Shown: in pieces, positions 15,584-25,069 of the stretch
How positions within the stretch are numbered: the first letter of the stretch is position 1
How the letters are laid out: every line of letters starts with the position of its first letter
Assembly (NCBI GenBank): GCA_964468125.1
Contig: CAYXVF010000090.1
Location: 1 to 25,579, forward strand
Length of the DNA: 25,579 bases
Origin: CAYXVF01 sp964468125
GTDB taxonomy: Bacteria > Myxococcota > XYA12-FULL-58-9 > CAYXVF01
Direction: 5' to 3'
The notes under the pieces: model-generated
What the model was told of the DNA's origin: nothing
The model's database searches: none
What the model saw: the letters and a program-made list of their open reading frames with translations, nothing else
Position numbers and translations under genes: made by a program

Positions 15584-16402
15584 CTACACAATGCCCGTCG
15601 GGTCGGCAACCGTAAACGCCTGCGAGGACGCTTCTGTCGCACCTTCCTCCAGGAGCCTGTCCAAGCCACCGCGCAAGCGCGCGACCCCCGGCGGACTGAG
15701 CCAGACCGGGCGTCCGAGGCGGAGCGCTTCACGAGCGGTGCCGAGCGTGCCCGAGCGCTCGCCGGCCTCCGCGACCCAGAGGGACTGGCCCGCCGCGGCG
15801 ATGAAACGATTCCGCGCGGCGTGGTCAAAGGGTCGACCGCCCTCCCCCGGCGGATGCTCGCTCACCACCGCCCCACCGCTTTCGAGCATTCGCCCGAACA
15901 ACGATCGATGAACGGCCGGATAGAGCCGATCGATACCGACCCCGATGAACGCCACGCTGTGGCCGCCGCAGTCGACCGCCGCGCGATGGGCGGCGCCATC
16001 GATCCCTCGGGCCCCGCCGGATACGACCTGCAGGCCGCGGGTCGCCGCGTCTCGTGCCACCTCGCCCGCCCAATCGCGCGCGGTTGCGCTCGCTCGCCGG
16101 GCCCCCACCACCGAGATCGCCGGGCGGCTTAGAGCGTCCTTCTCCCCCCGGACGAAGAGTCCGCAGGCCGGTGCGAGCACCGCCGCGAGCGATTCCGGGA
16201 GCGACCAGGGGGGCACGAATGCGACGCCGAGGAGCTCGACGGCTCGGACACGCGCGACGATTCGCGCACGCTCCTGCCTGCCGAGTGCATCGTAGGCGAG
16301 CCGCACTTCCGCTTGGGCGGGCGGACCGCTCGAGAGCCGGCGGGAGAGGGCGGAAGGTTTACGGGTGAACGCGCGCAGAATCAGAATGGACTCGAGCATC
16401 AT
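15584..16402 (-). CDS. dprA: DprA/Smf-type DNA-processing protein, short form
   Basis: A 272-residue Rossmann-fold protein of the DprA family, which loads RecA on incoming single-stranded DNA during natural transformation. Motifs are VVGARRAS, VVSGGARGIDGAAHRAA, ARNRFIAA and SGTLGTAREALRLGRPVW. The C-terminal winged-helix (DML1-like) part is missing and the N-terminal helical part is short, so it is a minimal form. The start is uncertain: two ATGs are adjacent (16402, 16399), there is no ribosome binding site, and a perfect hairpin sits just upstream. It lies downstream of rpmF on the same strand, with 126 bases between. Confidence 0.85.
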   Translation of the reverse strand: MMLESILILRAFTRKPSALSRRLSSGPPAQAEVRLAYDALGRQERARIVARVRAVELLGVAFVPPWSLPESLAAVLAPACGLFVRGEKDALSRPAISVVGARRASATARDWAGEVARDAATRGLQVVSGGARGIDGAAHRAAVDCGGHSVAFIGVGIDRLYPAVHRSLFGRMLESGGAVVSEHPPGEGGRPFDHAARNRFIAAAGQSLWVAEAGERSGTLGTAREALRLGRPVWLSPPGVARLRGGLDRLLEEGATEASSQAFTVADPTGIV

Positions 16403-16405
16403 GGA

Positions 16406-16428
16406 GCACGGGACTGCGGGTCCCGTGC
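16406..16428 (-). promoter_or_regulatory. perfect 9-bp hairpin abutting the dprA start
   Basis: GCACGGGAC and GTCCCGTGC pair perfectly around a five-base loop. On the minus strand the hairpin ends four bases before the first dprA ATG, where a ribosome binding site would be. It has no T run, so it is not a standard terminator; it could attenuate rpmF readthrough or limit dprA translation. Confidence 0.45.
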
Positions 16429-16528
16429 CAACGGCTCAGTCGCTGATTCGGACTCGATTTTTGCGGAGGAGTCCGGCGAGAATCGGTCGCCGGCTCAAAA
16501 AATTCGCGCGAGGAAGGGGCTCTCGGCC

Positions 16529-16708
16529 TCAGGCCTGACCTTCGGTCACCTGGCGACCGCGATAGTAGCCGCAGTTTCCGCACACGGTGTGCGGAAGGTG
16601 CGGGGCGCCGCATTGAACGCAGGTGAGGGTCCAGGTCGGCGAAAGGGCGTGGTGCGAACGGCCCATACGGGTCTTGCTGTGCGACTTACGCTTCTTCGGG
16701 ACTGCCAT
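16529..16708 (-). CDS. rpmF: ribosomal protein L32
   Basis: A 59-residue protein of the large ribosomal subunit. It has the classic start MAVPKKRKSHSKTRMGRSHH and a zinc ribbon of four cysteines at 30, 33, 43 and 46 (CVQC, CGNC). AGGAG lies about ten bases before the ATG. It follows yceD on the same strand, the conserved yceD-rpmF pairing; the plsX and fabH genes that often come next are absent here and dprA follows instead. Confidence 0.97.
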   Translation of the reverse strand: MAVPKKRKSHSKTRMGRSHHALSPTWTLTCVQCGAPHLPHTVCGNCGYYRGRQVTEGQA

Positions 16709-16800
16709 CGCTTCGATTCTCCTAGTGCTCGCCCGTCGCGAGGGGAAGCGGCGCAATATCGAGCGCGAATCGAAAAATCAAGCGCTTTTCCAAGGCCTGC

Positions 16801-17355
16801 TCAGTTCGGCTTCAGTCGCCCCAGCGCGGCCCAACGTGGATCGGGGGCCTTGTCCTCCGGCTCTTGCTCTCCGACCTGGAGCTCGCTCTCGTATTTGCCC
16901 AGATTGGCCATGAAATGGCCGCAGTCCCGCGGATCGGCGAAGTCGCAGGTGGGATTCATCGGCATCTCGAGGAAGATTTCATCGCGCACGATCGCGCTCA
17001 GATCGATTTCGCCTTCGTCGTAGGTCGCCACGCCCATGTCCTCGGCGGCGAGCTCGCCGTCCGGGCCCGGTTGCGGCTCCGAACCCAAGGGGAACAGAAC
17101 TACGTCGAGATCGTGATTCAGGGTCACCTCGACCGGGTAGAGACACCGCGCACAGTCGCTGGCGAGGGTAACCTGGAGCGTCCCGCGGGCCTGGACCACC
17201 CCACCGCGACGTCGCTCGAGATGGACCTTCAGGCGACCCTCTTTTGCGGCGGAAAAGGGCGAATCCTCACCCAAGGCCTCGTTCATCCAGTCCAGCGACA
17301 GGGGCTCGTCAAAATCGAACCCGTCGCTGCCGATCTTGTCGACGTGCACGCGCAT
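16801..17355 (-). CDS. yceD: YceD/DUF177 family protein
   Basis: A 184-residue member of the DUF177 family, almost always upstream of rpmF and linked to 23S rRNA handling. The CxxC at Cys68/Cys71 (SDCARCL) and the second pair at Cys137/Cys145 (NPTCDFADPRDC) fit the family and may bind metal. The acidic stretch between them and the YDEGEIDLSAIVRDEI motif are typical. The gap to rpmF is 92 bases and the start is divergent from tilS. Confidence 0.93.
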   Translation of the reverse strand: MRVHVDKIGSDGFDFDEPLSLDWMNEALGEDSPFSAAKEGRLKVHLERRRGGVVQARGTLQVTLASDCARCLYPVEVTLNHDLDVVLFPLGSEPQPGPDGELAAEDMGVATYDEGEIDLSAIVRDEIFLEMPMNPTCDFADPRDCGHFMANLGKYESELQVGEQEPEDKAPDPRWAALGRLKPN

Positions 17356-17457
17356 CGGGGACGTACCATTGCCTAAGCGCGCGCGGAAACGCTAGCCCGG
17401 GAAGTGGGGAAGCGTCGTTTGACCGCGCGCATTCGACCCCTACGCTGGGGAGGTTCC

Positions 17458-18810
17458 ATGCACAGTCTGATTTCACCGCGGTTCGCCCGCCGTTTGATTC
17501 CGCCCGGTTCGCGCGTCCTCGTCGCCACGAGCGGGGGGCCCGACTCCCAAGCGTTGCTCCACGCGCTCGCGACTCTGGGCGACCGGCTGGAAATCGAGCT
17601 CCATGCCTTCGGTGTCGACCATGGCTTGCGGCCCGATACCGCCTACGAGCTCGAGCGCGTGGCCGAGCTGTGCGCACGCCTCGGTGTGTCCTCGTCATCA
17701 CAACGGATCGCCGTGGCTGAGGGCGGCAACCTCATGGCCAACGCCCGCGCCGCGCGACGGCGCGCGCTTCTCGCCGAAATGAAGAGGATCGAAGCGAGCC
17801 GCATCGCGCTGGGCCACACGGCGACCGACGCAGCGGAGACCGTCTTGATGAACCTCGCGCGAGGAGCGAGTCTGCGCGGCGTCGGCTCCATGGTCCCCAG
17901 GCGCGGCCGGGTGGTGCGCCCCCTGCTCCGTGCGACGCGCGAGGAAGTCCGTGCCTACTGCGTGGCCCATGAGCTGCCCTTCTGCGATGACCCCAGCAAC
18001 CGAGCGCTCCGCTTTGATCGCCCGTATGTGCGCCATGCGGTCCTGCCGGCGCTTCGGGGCTTGTCCCCGGAAATCGAGCGCGGCCTGCAGCGTTTTGCGC
18101 GCGACGCACACCGTGTGGACCGCTCGTTGAGCCGTCAGGCGGAGGGGTTCATCAGCTGCCACCGCGCCCAGACAGGTCCCTGGGCGAGCGCTCCCACGGC
18201 CTTGCCGATCGAGCGCCTGCTCACCCTAGACCTCGCCCTGCGCACCCGCGTCATTCGCGCGCTTCTCGAAGATGTGGGCGTACGGCCCACGGAGAAGCGG
18301 ATCCACCGCATCCTTGGAGGACTCCATCGGCCGGGATTTCAGCTGCGTTTCGGCGAGACGGCGCTCCTCGGCGCAGACCGCGGCCACCTCTTCGCCCTCG
18401 CTCGCCCCTCCTATCACCTGGCTCTCGAAGACGCGGTTGAGGTCCCGAGCTGGGGAGCGCAGCTCGCCTCGCGCACCGTGTCGGCAGCCGAGCTCCGCGT
18501 CTTCCCCGATGGCCGACAAGGTGTTGCCTTTGACGCGGAGGCGCTCCATCTTCCTCTCTTGATGCGTCCGTGGACGCAGGGGGACAGGATCCGGTGTTTT
18601 GGCAGGGGCCAAAGCGCGAAGGTCGGAGACCTCTTTACCGACGCGAAGATCCCACGGCCGCTGCGCGCGGCGTGGCCAATGGTTACCCATGGGGAAGATA
18701 TCGTGTGGGTCATGGGTTTGAAGCGAAGCGATTTCGCACCGGTGACATCTGAGACTCGGACGGTGAGAGTCCTCGAATTGGACGCGGCGCCCATCGGCGT
18801 CACGTCTTAG
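17458..18810 (+). CDS. tilS: tRNA(Ile)-lysidine synthase TilS
   Basis: A 450-residue cytosolic enzyme that adds lysine to C34 of the CAU-anticodon tRNA-Ile, letting it read AUA; essential in most bacteria. The PP-loop ATPase motif SGGPDS is at 25-30, followed by GVDHGLRPD and GHTATDAAETVLMNLARGASLRG, all diagnostic. The C-terminal TilS domain carries PWTQGDRI and KVGDLFTDAKIPRPLR. The ATG at 17458 has GGGAGG upstream; an earlier ATG at 17404 lacks one. Placement directly upstream of ftsH is common in bacteria. Confidence 0.95.
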   Translation: MHSLISPRFARRLIPPGSRVLVATSGGPDSQALLHALATLGDRLEIELHAFGVDHGLRPDTAYELERVAELCARLGVSSSSQRIAVAEGGNLMANARAARRRALLAEMKRIEASRIALGHTATDAAETVLMNLARGASLRGVGSMVPRRGRVVRPLLRATREEVRAYCVAHELPFCDDPSNRALRFDRPYVRHAVLPALRGLSPEIERGLQRFARDAHRVDRSLSRQAEGFISCHRAQTGPWASAPTALPIERLLTLDLALRTRVIRALLEDVGVRPTEKRIHRILGGLHRPGFQLRFGETALLGADRGHLFALARPSYHLALEDAVEVPSWGAQLASRTVSAAELRVFPDGRQGVAFDAEALHLPLLMRPWTQGDRIRCFGRGQSAKVGDLFTDAKIPRPLRAAWPMVTHGEDIVWVMGLKRSDFAPVTSETRTVRVLELDAAPIGVTS

Positions 18811-18821
18811 ACTAGACAAGT

Positions 18822-18846
18822 TGCGGCTTCCCGAAATCGAGCCGCA
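18822..18846 (+). promoter_or_regulatory. hairpin in the ftsH leader
   Basis: TGCGGCT and AGCCGCA pair perfectly around an 11-base loop in the 52-base gap between tilS and ftsH, ending just before the ftsH ribosome binding site (AGGAG). It could be a weak terminator of tilS or an RNA element affecting ftsH translation; there is no T run. Confidence 0.35.
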
Positions 18847-18862
18847 TGTGAGGAGCTAATAC

Positions 18863-20791
<1,929 letters not shown>

Positions 20792-20808
20792 GCCTCGCGC
20801 CGCAACTC

Positions 20809-21654
20809 GTGACGCCCTCGCCGCGGCGCCTGGGCCCGGTCACCGTCGATTTTTCTTCGCCGGTGATCATGGCCATCCTCAATGCCACGCCCGACTCCTT
20901 TTCGGACGGCGGACAACTTTCCACGGTCGAAGCGGGGGTGGCCCGCGCTCGTGCGGAAGTCGCCGCGGGCGCTACGATTCTCGATATCGGCGGTGAATCT
21001 ACCCGTCCCGGCGCGCAGCTCGTTGACGCATCGATGGAGATGGAACGGGTCGTACCGCTTCTCGAGGCACTCGCCCGGGAAGCGCTTCCTGTCGCCCTCA
21101 GCGTGGATACCTCAAAGGCGGCGGTAGCTCGTGCCGCGCTCTCGGCCGGTGCTCACATGGTCAACGACGTGAGCGCTTTGCGCGACCCGGCCATGGCGGA
21201 GGTCGTCGCCCACGCAGGTGCTCACCTCTGCGTCATGCACATGCGCGGCGAGCCCCGAACCATGCAACAGGGTGACATCGTCTACGACGACCTGGTCGGT
21301 GAAGTAGGCCACGCTCTGTGCACCGCTGCGGAGCGTGCGATCAGCGCGGGCGTTGCCGCTGATCGCATCATGGTCGATCCTGGGATCGGCTTCGGCAAGA
21401 CACTCGAGCACAACCTGCAGCTCACCCGCGCGCTCGGCACTTTTGCTCGCATGGGATACCCGGTCCTTTACGGTCCCTCACGCAAGCGCTTTCTCGGAAC
21501 GATCACGGGCCGGGAGGTCCATGACCGCGATCGCGCAACCGCTGCCGCCTGTGCGGCGGGCGTGTTGTTCGGAGCGCACGTGTTCAGAGTTCATGACACC
21601 GCCGCCTGCGTCGACGCGCTGCGCGTCGCGGCCGCATTGCGCAGCGCGAGCTAA
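20809..21654 (+). CDS. folP: dihydropteroate synthase
   Basis: A 281-residue TIM-barrel enzyme that joins 6-hydroxymethyl-7,8-dihydropterin pyrophosphate and p-aminobenzoate to dihydropteroate in folate synthesis. It shows every family block in order: NATPDSFSDGG, DIGGESTRPGA, VDTSKA, NDVSALRDP, MHMRGEPRTMQ, DPGIGFGKT, GPSRKRFLG and RVHD. The GTG at 20809 lies 17 bases after the ftsH stop, with only a weak ribosome binding site, so expression may depend on ftsH. Its TAA overlaps the stop of the convergent gene at 21651. Confidence 0.97.
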   Translation: MTPSPRRLGPVTVDFSSPVIMAILNATPDSFSDGGQLSTVEAGVARARAEVAAGATILDIGGESTRPGAQLVDASMEMERVVPLLEALAREALPVALSVDTSKAAVARAALSAGAHMVNDVSALRDPAMAEVVAHAGAHLCVMHMRGEPRTMQQGDIVYDDLVGEVGHALCTAAERAISAGVAADRIMVDPGIGFGKTLEHNLQLTRALGTFARMGYPVLYGPSRKRFLGTITGREVHDRDRATAAACAAGVLFGAHVFRVHDTAACVDALRVAAALRSAS

Positions 21655-21923
21655 GTCAATCGCTCGCTCAGCGCGTCGAGGAGCTTCATCGCGGCTTTCA
21701 CTCGACCTGCTTCATCAAAGCTCGCCCGTACCGTATCGAGCTTTCGGCCGACGAGACGCAGCAGCTCCGAAAGCTCCGTGTGCTCCGCGCGCAGCTGCCT
21801 CTCTGCGCTGTCGATGGCCGCTTCCATTTCCAGGAAGCCGAGCTCCTGCGCGCGAAACGCATGAAGTCGACTCTTCAACCAACGCAGGACGTTTTCGTCT
21901 TCTTCTCGCACGCGTACCTCCAT
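21651..21923 (-). CDS. small coiled-coil protein, unknown function
   Basis: A 90-residue, charged, fully helical protein with coiled-coil character (EEDENVLRWLKSRLHAF, AAIDSAERQLRAEHTELSELL). No signal peptide or cysteine cluster. I chose the ATG at 21923 because GGAG lies nine bases upstream; a TTG eight codons earlier is possible. Its stop codon overlaps the folP stop from the other strand, so the two genes share their ends. No family recognised. Confidence 0.65.
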   Translation of the reverse strand: MEVRVREEDENVLRWLKSRLHAFRAQELGFLEMEAAIDSAERQLRAEHTELSELLRLVGRKLDTVRASFDEAGRVKAAMKLLDALSERLT

Positions 21924-21977
21924 TGATTTGATCTCCGATCCGTCCAACAGTCAGTCTCATCAACCCAGGGGGACCCC

Positions 21978-22787
21978 ATGTTCAAACCGACACGTCTCGT
22001 ACTCGCCTGTGCATCCTTTGTAGCACTTCTCGCCTGGTCGTCGTCCGCCAGTGCACAAGAGTTTATCAGCACGATCGACCCCATCCTGGACGGAAATGTC
22101 AGCGACGTCGACTACGCCTTCCCGGAGCGGCCCCTCACCCTCACCCAGGGCAGTTTCGAAGCGAGTGCCCACCTCGGCCACGTACGACGCGATTTCGGCT
22201 CCTTCGACTTCAACTCGACCGGTTTGCAGCTCAACGGCAGCTTTGGAATCACCGAGCAGATCGAAGCGGGTTTGAGCACCTTCCTGTTCTTCGATCCGGA
22301 CTTTGAATGGAACAAAGTCCTCGCCCCTCGCGGCGTCTTTTCTCTACTTCAGGCGGGTGACGGTAGCGTGATCGACATGGCGATCGATGCGCAGCTCGTC
22401 TTGAATTTCGGCGACGGCGACCTCCTCCCATTCGCCATCGTCGGCGCGCCCGTACGCTTCAAAATCAACGAGCAGCTCTACCTCCTCGCCGGCCAAAACG
22501 TGATCGCCCTCGGAATCGAAGCGGACATCTTGGATATCGCAGCGAACACGACATTGGTCTGGGTCGCCACCGATGCCCTCGTATTCCGCTTTGATACGCA
22601 GCTTTTCAATCTCCGCCTACGCGACGGCGACAGCACGCTCATCTTCGCGGACATTACACCGCTCGGTATCACCGGTCTCTACAACATCGTGACGGGCCTC
22701 GACGTGACCGCTTCCCTCGCCTTCGAAGACCTGTTCGAGGGCGCAGATTTCCTGACTTTTACCGCCGGTGTCCTCTCTCGGTTCTAG
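21978..22787 (+). CDS. exported beta-rich (possible outer-membrane barrel) protein
   Basis: A 269-residue secreted protein. The signal peptide is clear (basic start, hydrophobic core, cleavage probably after SASA, residue 26), with a GGGGA-type site before the ATG. The mature part alternates polar and hydrophobic residues with many Gly/Asp turns (GSFGITEQIEAGLSTFLFFD, LNFGDGDLLPFAIVGAPVRF, ATNTTLVW-like strands) and ends in an aromatic residue (VLSRF), as outer-membrane barrels do. It has no known family that I can name. It reads alone, divergent from the small coiled-coil gene. Confidence 0.7.
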   Translation: MFKPTRLVLACASFVALLAWSSSASAQEFISTIDPILDGNVSDVDYAFPERPLTLTQGSFEASAHLGHVRRDFGSFDFNSTGLQLNGSFGITEQIEAGLSTFLFFDPDFEWNKVLAPRGVFSLLQAGDGSVIDMAIDAQLVLNFGDGDLLPFAIVGAPVRFKINEQLYLLAGQNVIALGIEADILDIAANTTLVWVATDALVFRFDTQLFNLRLRDGDSTLIFADITPLGITGLYNIVTGLDVTASLAFEDLFEGADFLTFTAGVLSRF

Positions 22788-22835
22788 ACCACTCCAAACA
22801 GCGCCGACAGACGCGTCGCGAGGCGCCGGATGAGC

Positions 22836-22876
22836 AAAAAAAAATGCCTCCGAAAGTGCTGTGACTTTCGGAGGCA
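22836..22876 (-). terminator. rho-independent terminator
   Basis: A perfect 13-bp stem (TGCCTCCGAAAGT paired with its complement, loop of six bases, 22845-22876) is followed on the minus strand by nine T at 22836-22844. It ends the dps-plus-unknown transcript 43 bases after the stop at 22919. On the plus strand it lies 58 bases past the barrel gene and could also stop that transcript, less well because no T run follows there. Confidence 0.92.
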
Positions 22877-22918
22877 CCATCCCCAGTGTATTCTTCAGAC
22901 TAGATCAAAGTGTGTGCG

Positions 22919-23296
22919 TTAGCTCACGCGGTTCTTGACCTGATCACGCAACCAAGCCCAGTCCAGCGCCATCGGGTTCTCGATGAATTTCGACTTCTCA
23001 TCGATGACTTCCTGCATGTAGTCAGGCGACAGCGTCATCTCATGGTCCACATTCGAGTTGCGACCGTGTTGATCAATCAGAATCTTACCGTTCGTGACCT
23101 TGAGCGTGTAGTAGTCGTGCGGTTCGGTCACCCCTCGCTTCTGAATCGCTGCCCCGATGGTTTTGCCATTGACGAGCTGCGTGGCGACGGCCACCCCGCT
23201 CTTCAGCAGAGCATCCGATTGTTCTGAGATGGTGTTGTTCACCACATCGATGAAACCTTGAAGTTGTTTCTGGGTCTCGACGGGTTCCGGTGTCAT
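22919..23296 (-). CDS. unknown 125-residue protein, downstream of dps
   Basis: I do not recognise the family. The start is firm: AAGGAG seven bases before the ATG at 23296. The protein is soluble, without signal peptide or cysteine. Residues 10-40 look helical (KQLQGFIDVVNNTISEQSDALL), 45-80 contain beta-like strands with HDYYTLKVTNGKILIDQHG, and 95-125 are helical with two Trp near the end (LDWAWLRDQ). It follows the Dps gene by 47 bases on the same strand and is closed by a strong terminator, so it is very likely cotranscribed and possibly part of the same stress or storage response. Confidence 0.75.
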   Translation of the reverse strand: MTPEPVETQKQLQGFIDVVNNTISEQSDALLKSGVAVATQLVNGKTIGAAIQKRGVTEPHDYYTLKVTNGKILIDQHGRNSNVDHEMTLSPDYMQEVIDEKSKFIENPMALDWAWLRDQVKNRVS

Positions 23297-23343
23297 GAAG
23301 CTCCTTCCGATAGTGAATTGAGTGATGTGAGGTGAAGTCTTCT

Positions 23344-23826
23344 TTAGCCTTCGAGGTGGCTCTCGAGAAACCAAAGGTCCTCTTCCGCGATGCGAAGCGC
23401 CTCCGTGAACAAGTCCTCGGTGGCCACATCGATCTCCCCGCTCATGCTCACGCCTTCGCGCAGAAAGCCGGTGAAGGTCGCGAAGCGCGCAACGAGCGCC
23501 TTCACGTGTTGCTGCCCCGTTACCGCATCCTCCTCGTACTCGGGAAGGACCGACTGCTTAGCCGACATGCGAACCGTCCCTTCGGCATAGCCGCCGAGGG
23601 CGCCGGCGCGTTCGGCGAAATCATCCGCCATGTCTTTTGCGTGGTCGGCCACACGATCAAAGAGCTCGTGGCGAGCGAAGAACTGCGGTCCGCGCACGTT
23701 CCAGTGCGCCTGCTTCGTCTGCGTGAACAGATCCATCGCGCTGGCGAGGCCCTTGTTGCAAAGCTCCACGAGCTTGATGCGGTGGTCGTCAGAGATCTGA
23801 ACGTGAGAATTGAACTTGGTCTTCAT
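23344..23826 (-). CDS. dps: Dps-family ferritin-like protein
   Basis: A 160-residue member of the Dps family, which assembles into a 12-subunit shell that oxidises and stores iron and protects DNA in starvation or peroxide stress. The ferroxidase ligands fit the E. coli spacing: His41, His53, Asp57, Asp68 and Glu72 in KQAHWNVRGPQFFARHELFD and DDFAERAG. The N-terminus is short and only moderately basic, so DNA binding is uncertain. The ATG at 23826 lacks a clear ribosome binding site; a longer in-frame N-terminus is not protein-like. It is first in a two-gene unit with the unknown gene at 22919. Confidence 0.92.
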   Translation of the reverse strand: MKTKFNSHVQISDDHRIKLVELCNKGLASAMDLFTQTKQAHWNVRGPQFFARHELFDRVADHAKDMADDFAERAGALGGYAEGTVRMSAKQSVLPEYEEDAVTGQQHVKALVARFATFTGFLREGVSMSGEIDVATEDLFTEALRIAEEDLWFLESHLEG

Positions 23827-24124
23827 TGCTAGAAAAAATCCCAGCTGCCAACACAGGGGAGTGCGCGCGTCGGATGGATGGCGTGAGTCGCGAGGCGCGC
23901 GGCCAGCTCTATGCGTACAATTCGAGCCAGCTCTTCGGCGGAACACCTAAACCGTGCTCAACGCCGCTACACGCAGAGCGTAACACATACACTCTCACTG
24001 TCAAGGGCAGCCCCCGCTACGTCTGCGTTAAAGCCGTTGAGTGGCAACGCCAAGCTCAGCCGACATGCGACGGAGACGAAGTGAACGCATTTTTTTGTCA
24101 CGGACGTCGTCCAAACCGCGTCTC
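23827..24124. other. divergent intergenic region
   Basis: About 300 bases separate the Dps gene (minus) from the exported-protein gene (plus). I see no gene I would defend, no strong palindrome and no clear sigma-70 promoter. A T7 run at 24089-24096 and a GGATGGATGG-type repeat near 23874 are the only features. It should hold promoters for both directions. Confidence 0.4.
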
Positions 24125-25069
24125 ATGACCGTGAGTTTAGCCATCATCAGCGCGCTGCTACTGGGCGCTCCCCACCTGTCAGCTTTTGGCCAACGCGTCG
24201 AAGTGTCCGAATCCGAACGTCTCTCCGACGTCGTCGTGATAGACGGCCGAGTCGACGTACGCGGCATGGTCGAGGGACACCTCTACGCGCTCGATTCGGA
24301 TGTGTTCATCCGAAAAGAGGCGGCTGTGCTCCAATCTCTCACCGTCTTCGGCGGCTCGCTTCACCTCGAAGACGGCGCGGTGCTGCCGAAGCGGATCGAC
24401 GTCTGGAGCATCGATTTCTATGGCCCCAATCAGGAGGCGCTTCGCGCCGGCGGCACGGTCACGCTGCCGAATGGCAGCATGGTTGCAGCGCTCGCGGAGG
24501 AGCAGATTGCGAGTGGGACCCACGAGCTCACGAAGGCGGTCCTCCGCTTCGATCGGGCCGTTCCCGCACCGGGTGCGACCCTCGAGAGTGTCGGTCGCTG
24601 GCAGCCGGGGTTCGGTCTCGAAGCCGCGGGCGACCGCACGGAGCTCAACGCACTGGAGATCGGCGGCCTGTTGCGCCTGCGTTTCGTCTCGGACCGAGTC
24701 GTCGGCGCAATTCAGCGCGGGTTCAAGGGCTCCCGGGGCGCCGCTCGGCTCACGGCTGTGGAGCTCGACTCCTTCGAGTCCGCGGCGGGATTCTGGCGAC
24801 AAATCGCCCGTTCGGACGCGCGGGGACAGGTGAGCGCGACGGTGAAGTCGGATCTGGGCGACGGGGCGCACTGGTTTTTCCTCCGCCGCGGCCGGGCCAC
24901 CACGATCTGGCAACGGGGGCGTTGGGTGCTGGCCATGGAGTCTACGCTCTTCGCTCAGCAGGCATCGAATTTGCAGCACCACCAATTCAATCGACAGCTC
25001 GTATCCTCACTCGAGGGCGGTTTTGGACAGTCAGAGACGGCGAAGATGAGCCAGGGAGCAGTACCATGA
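24125..25069 (+). CDS. exported protein with bactofilin-like beta-solenoid repeats
   Basis: A 314-residue protein with a signal peptide (about residues 1-22, LGAPHLSAFG). Residues 27-100 follow the short beta-strand rhythm of bactofilin-type or polymer-forming repeats: VVVIDGRVDVRGMVEGHLYALD, then VFIRKEAAVLQSLTVFGGSLHLEDGAVL. The second half is less repetitive, with LEIGGLLRLRFVSDRVVGAI and aromatic-rich segments. Such sequences usually build a small solenoid surface in the envelope. An in-frame start further upstream (24065) would put Arg-rich residues before the signal, so I chose 24125. Its TGA overlaps the ATG of the next gene, so the two are coupled. Confidence 0.65.
   Translation: MTVSLAIISALLLGAPHLSAFGQRVEVSESERLSDVVVIDGRVDVRGMVEGHLYALDSDVFIRKEAAVLQSLTVFGGSLHLEDGAVLPKRIDVWSIDFYGPNQEALRAGGTVTLPNGSMVAALAEEQIASGTHELTKAVLRFDRAVPAPGATLESVGRWQPGFGLEAAGDRTELNALEIGGLLRLRFVSDRVVGAIQRGFKGSRGAARLTAVELDSFESAAGFWRQIARSDARGQVSATVKSDLGDGAHWFFLRRGRATTIWQRGRWVLAMESTLFAQQASNLQHHQFNRQLVSSLEGGFGQSETAKMSQGAVP

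Noticed and set aside
14675..16132. 485-codon plus-strand frame over the GAPDH and dprA genes
   Set aside because: It spans two recognisable minus-strand genes and the gap between them; the composition is Arg/Ala-rich and no motif is present.
23826..24128. 100-codon plus-strand frame between dps and the exported-protein gene
   Set aside because: No ribosome binding site, low-complexity mixed composition, and its start lies on the dps start codon.
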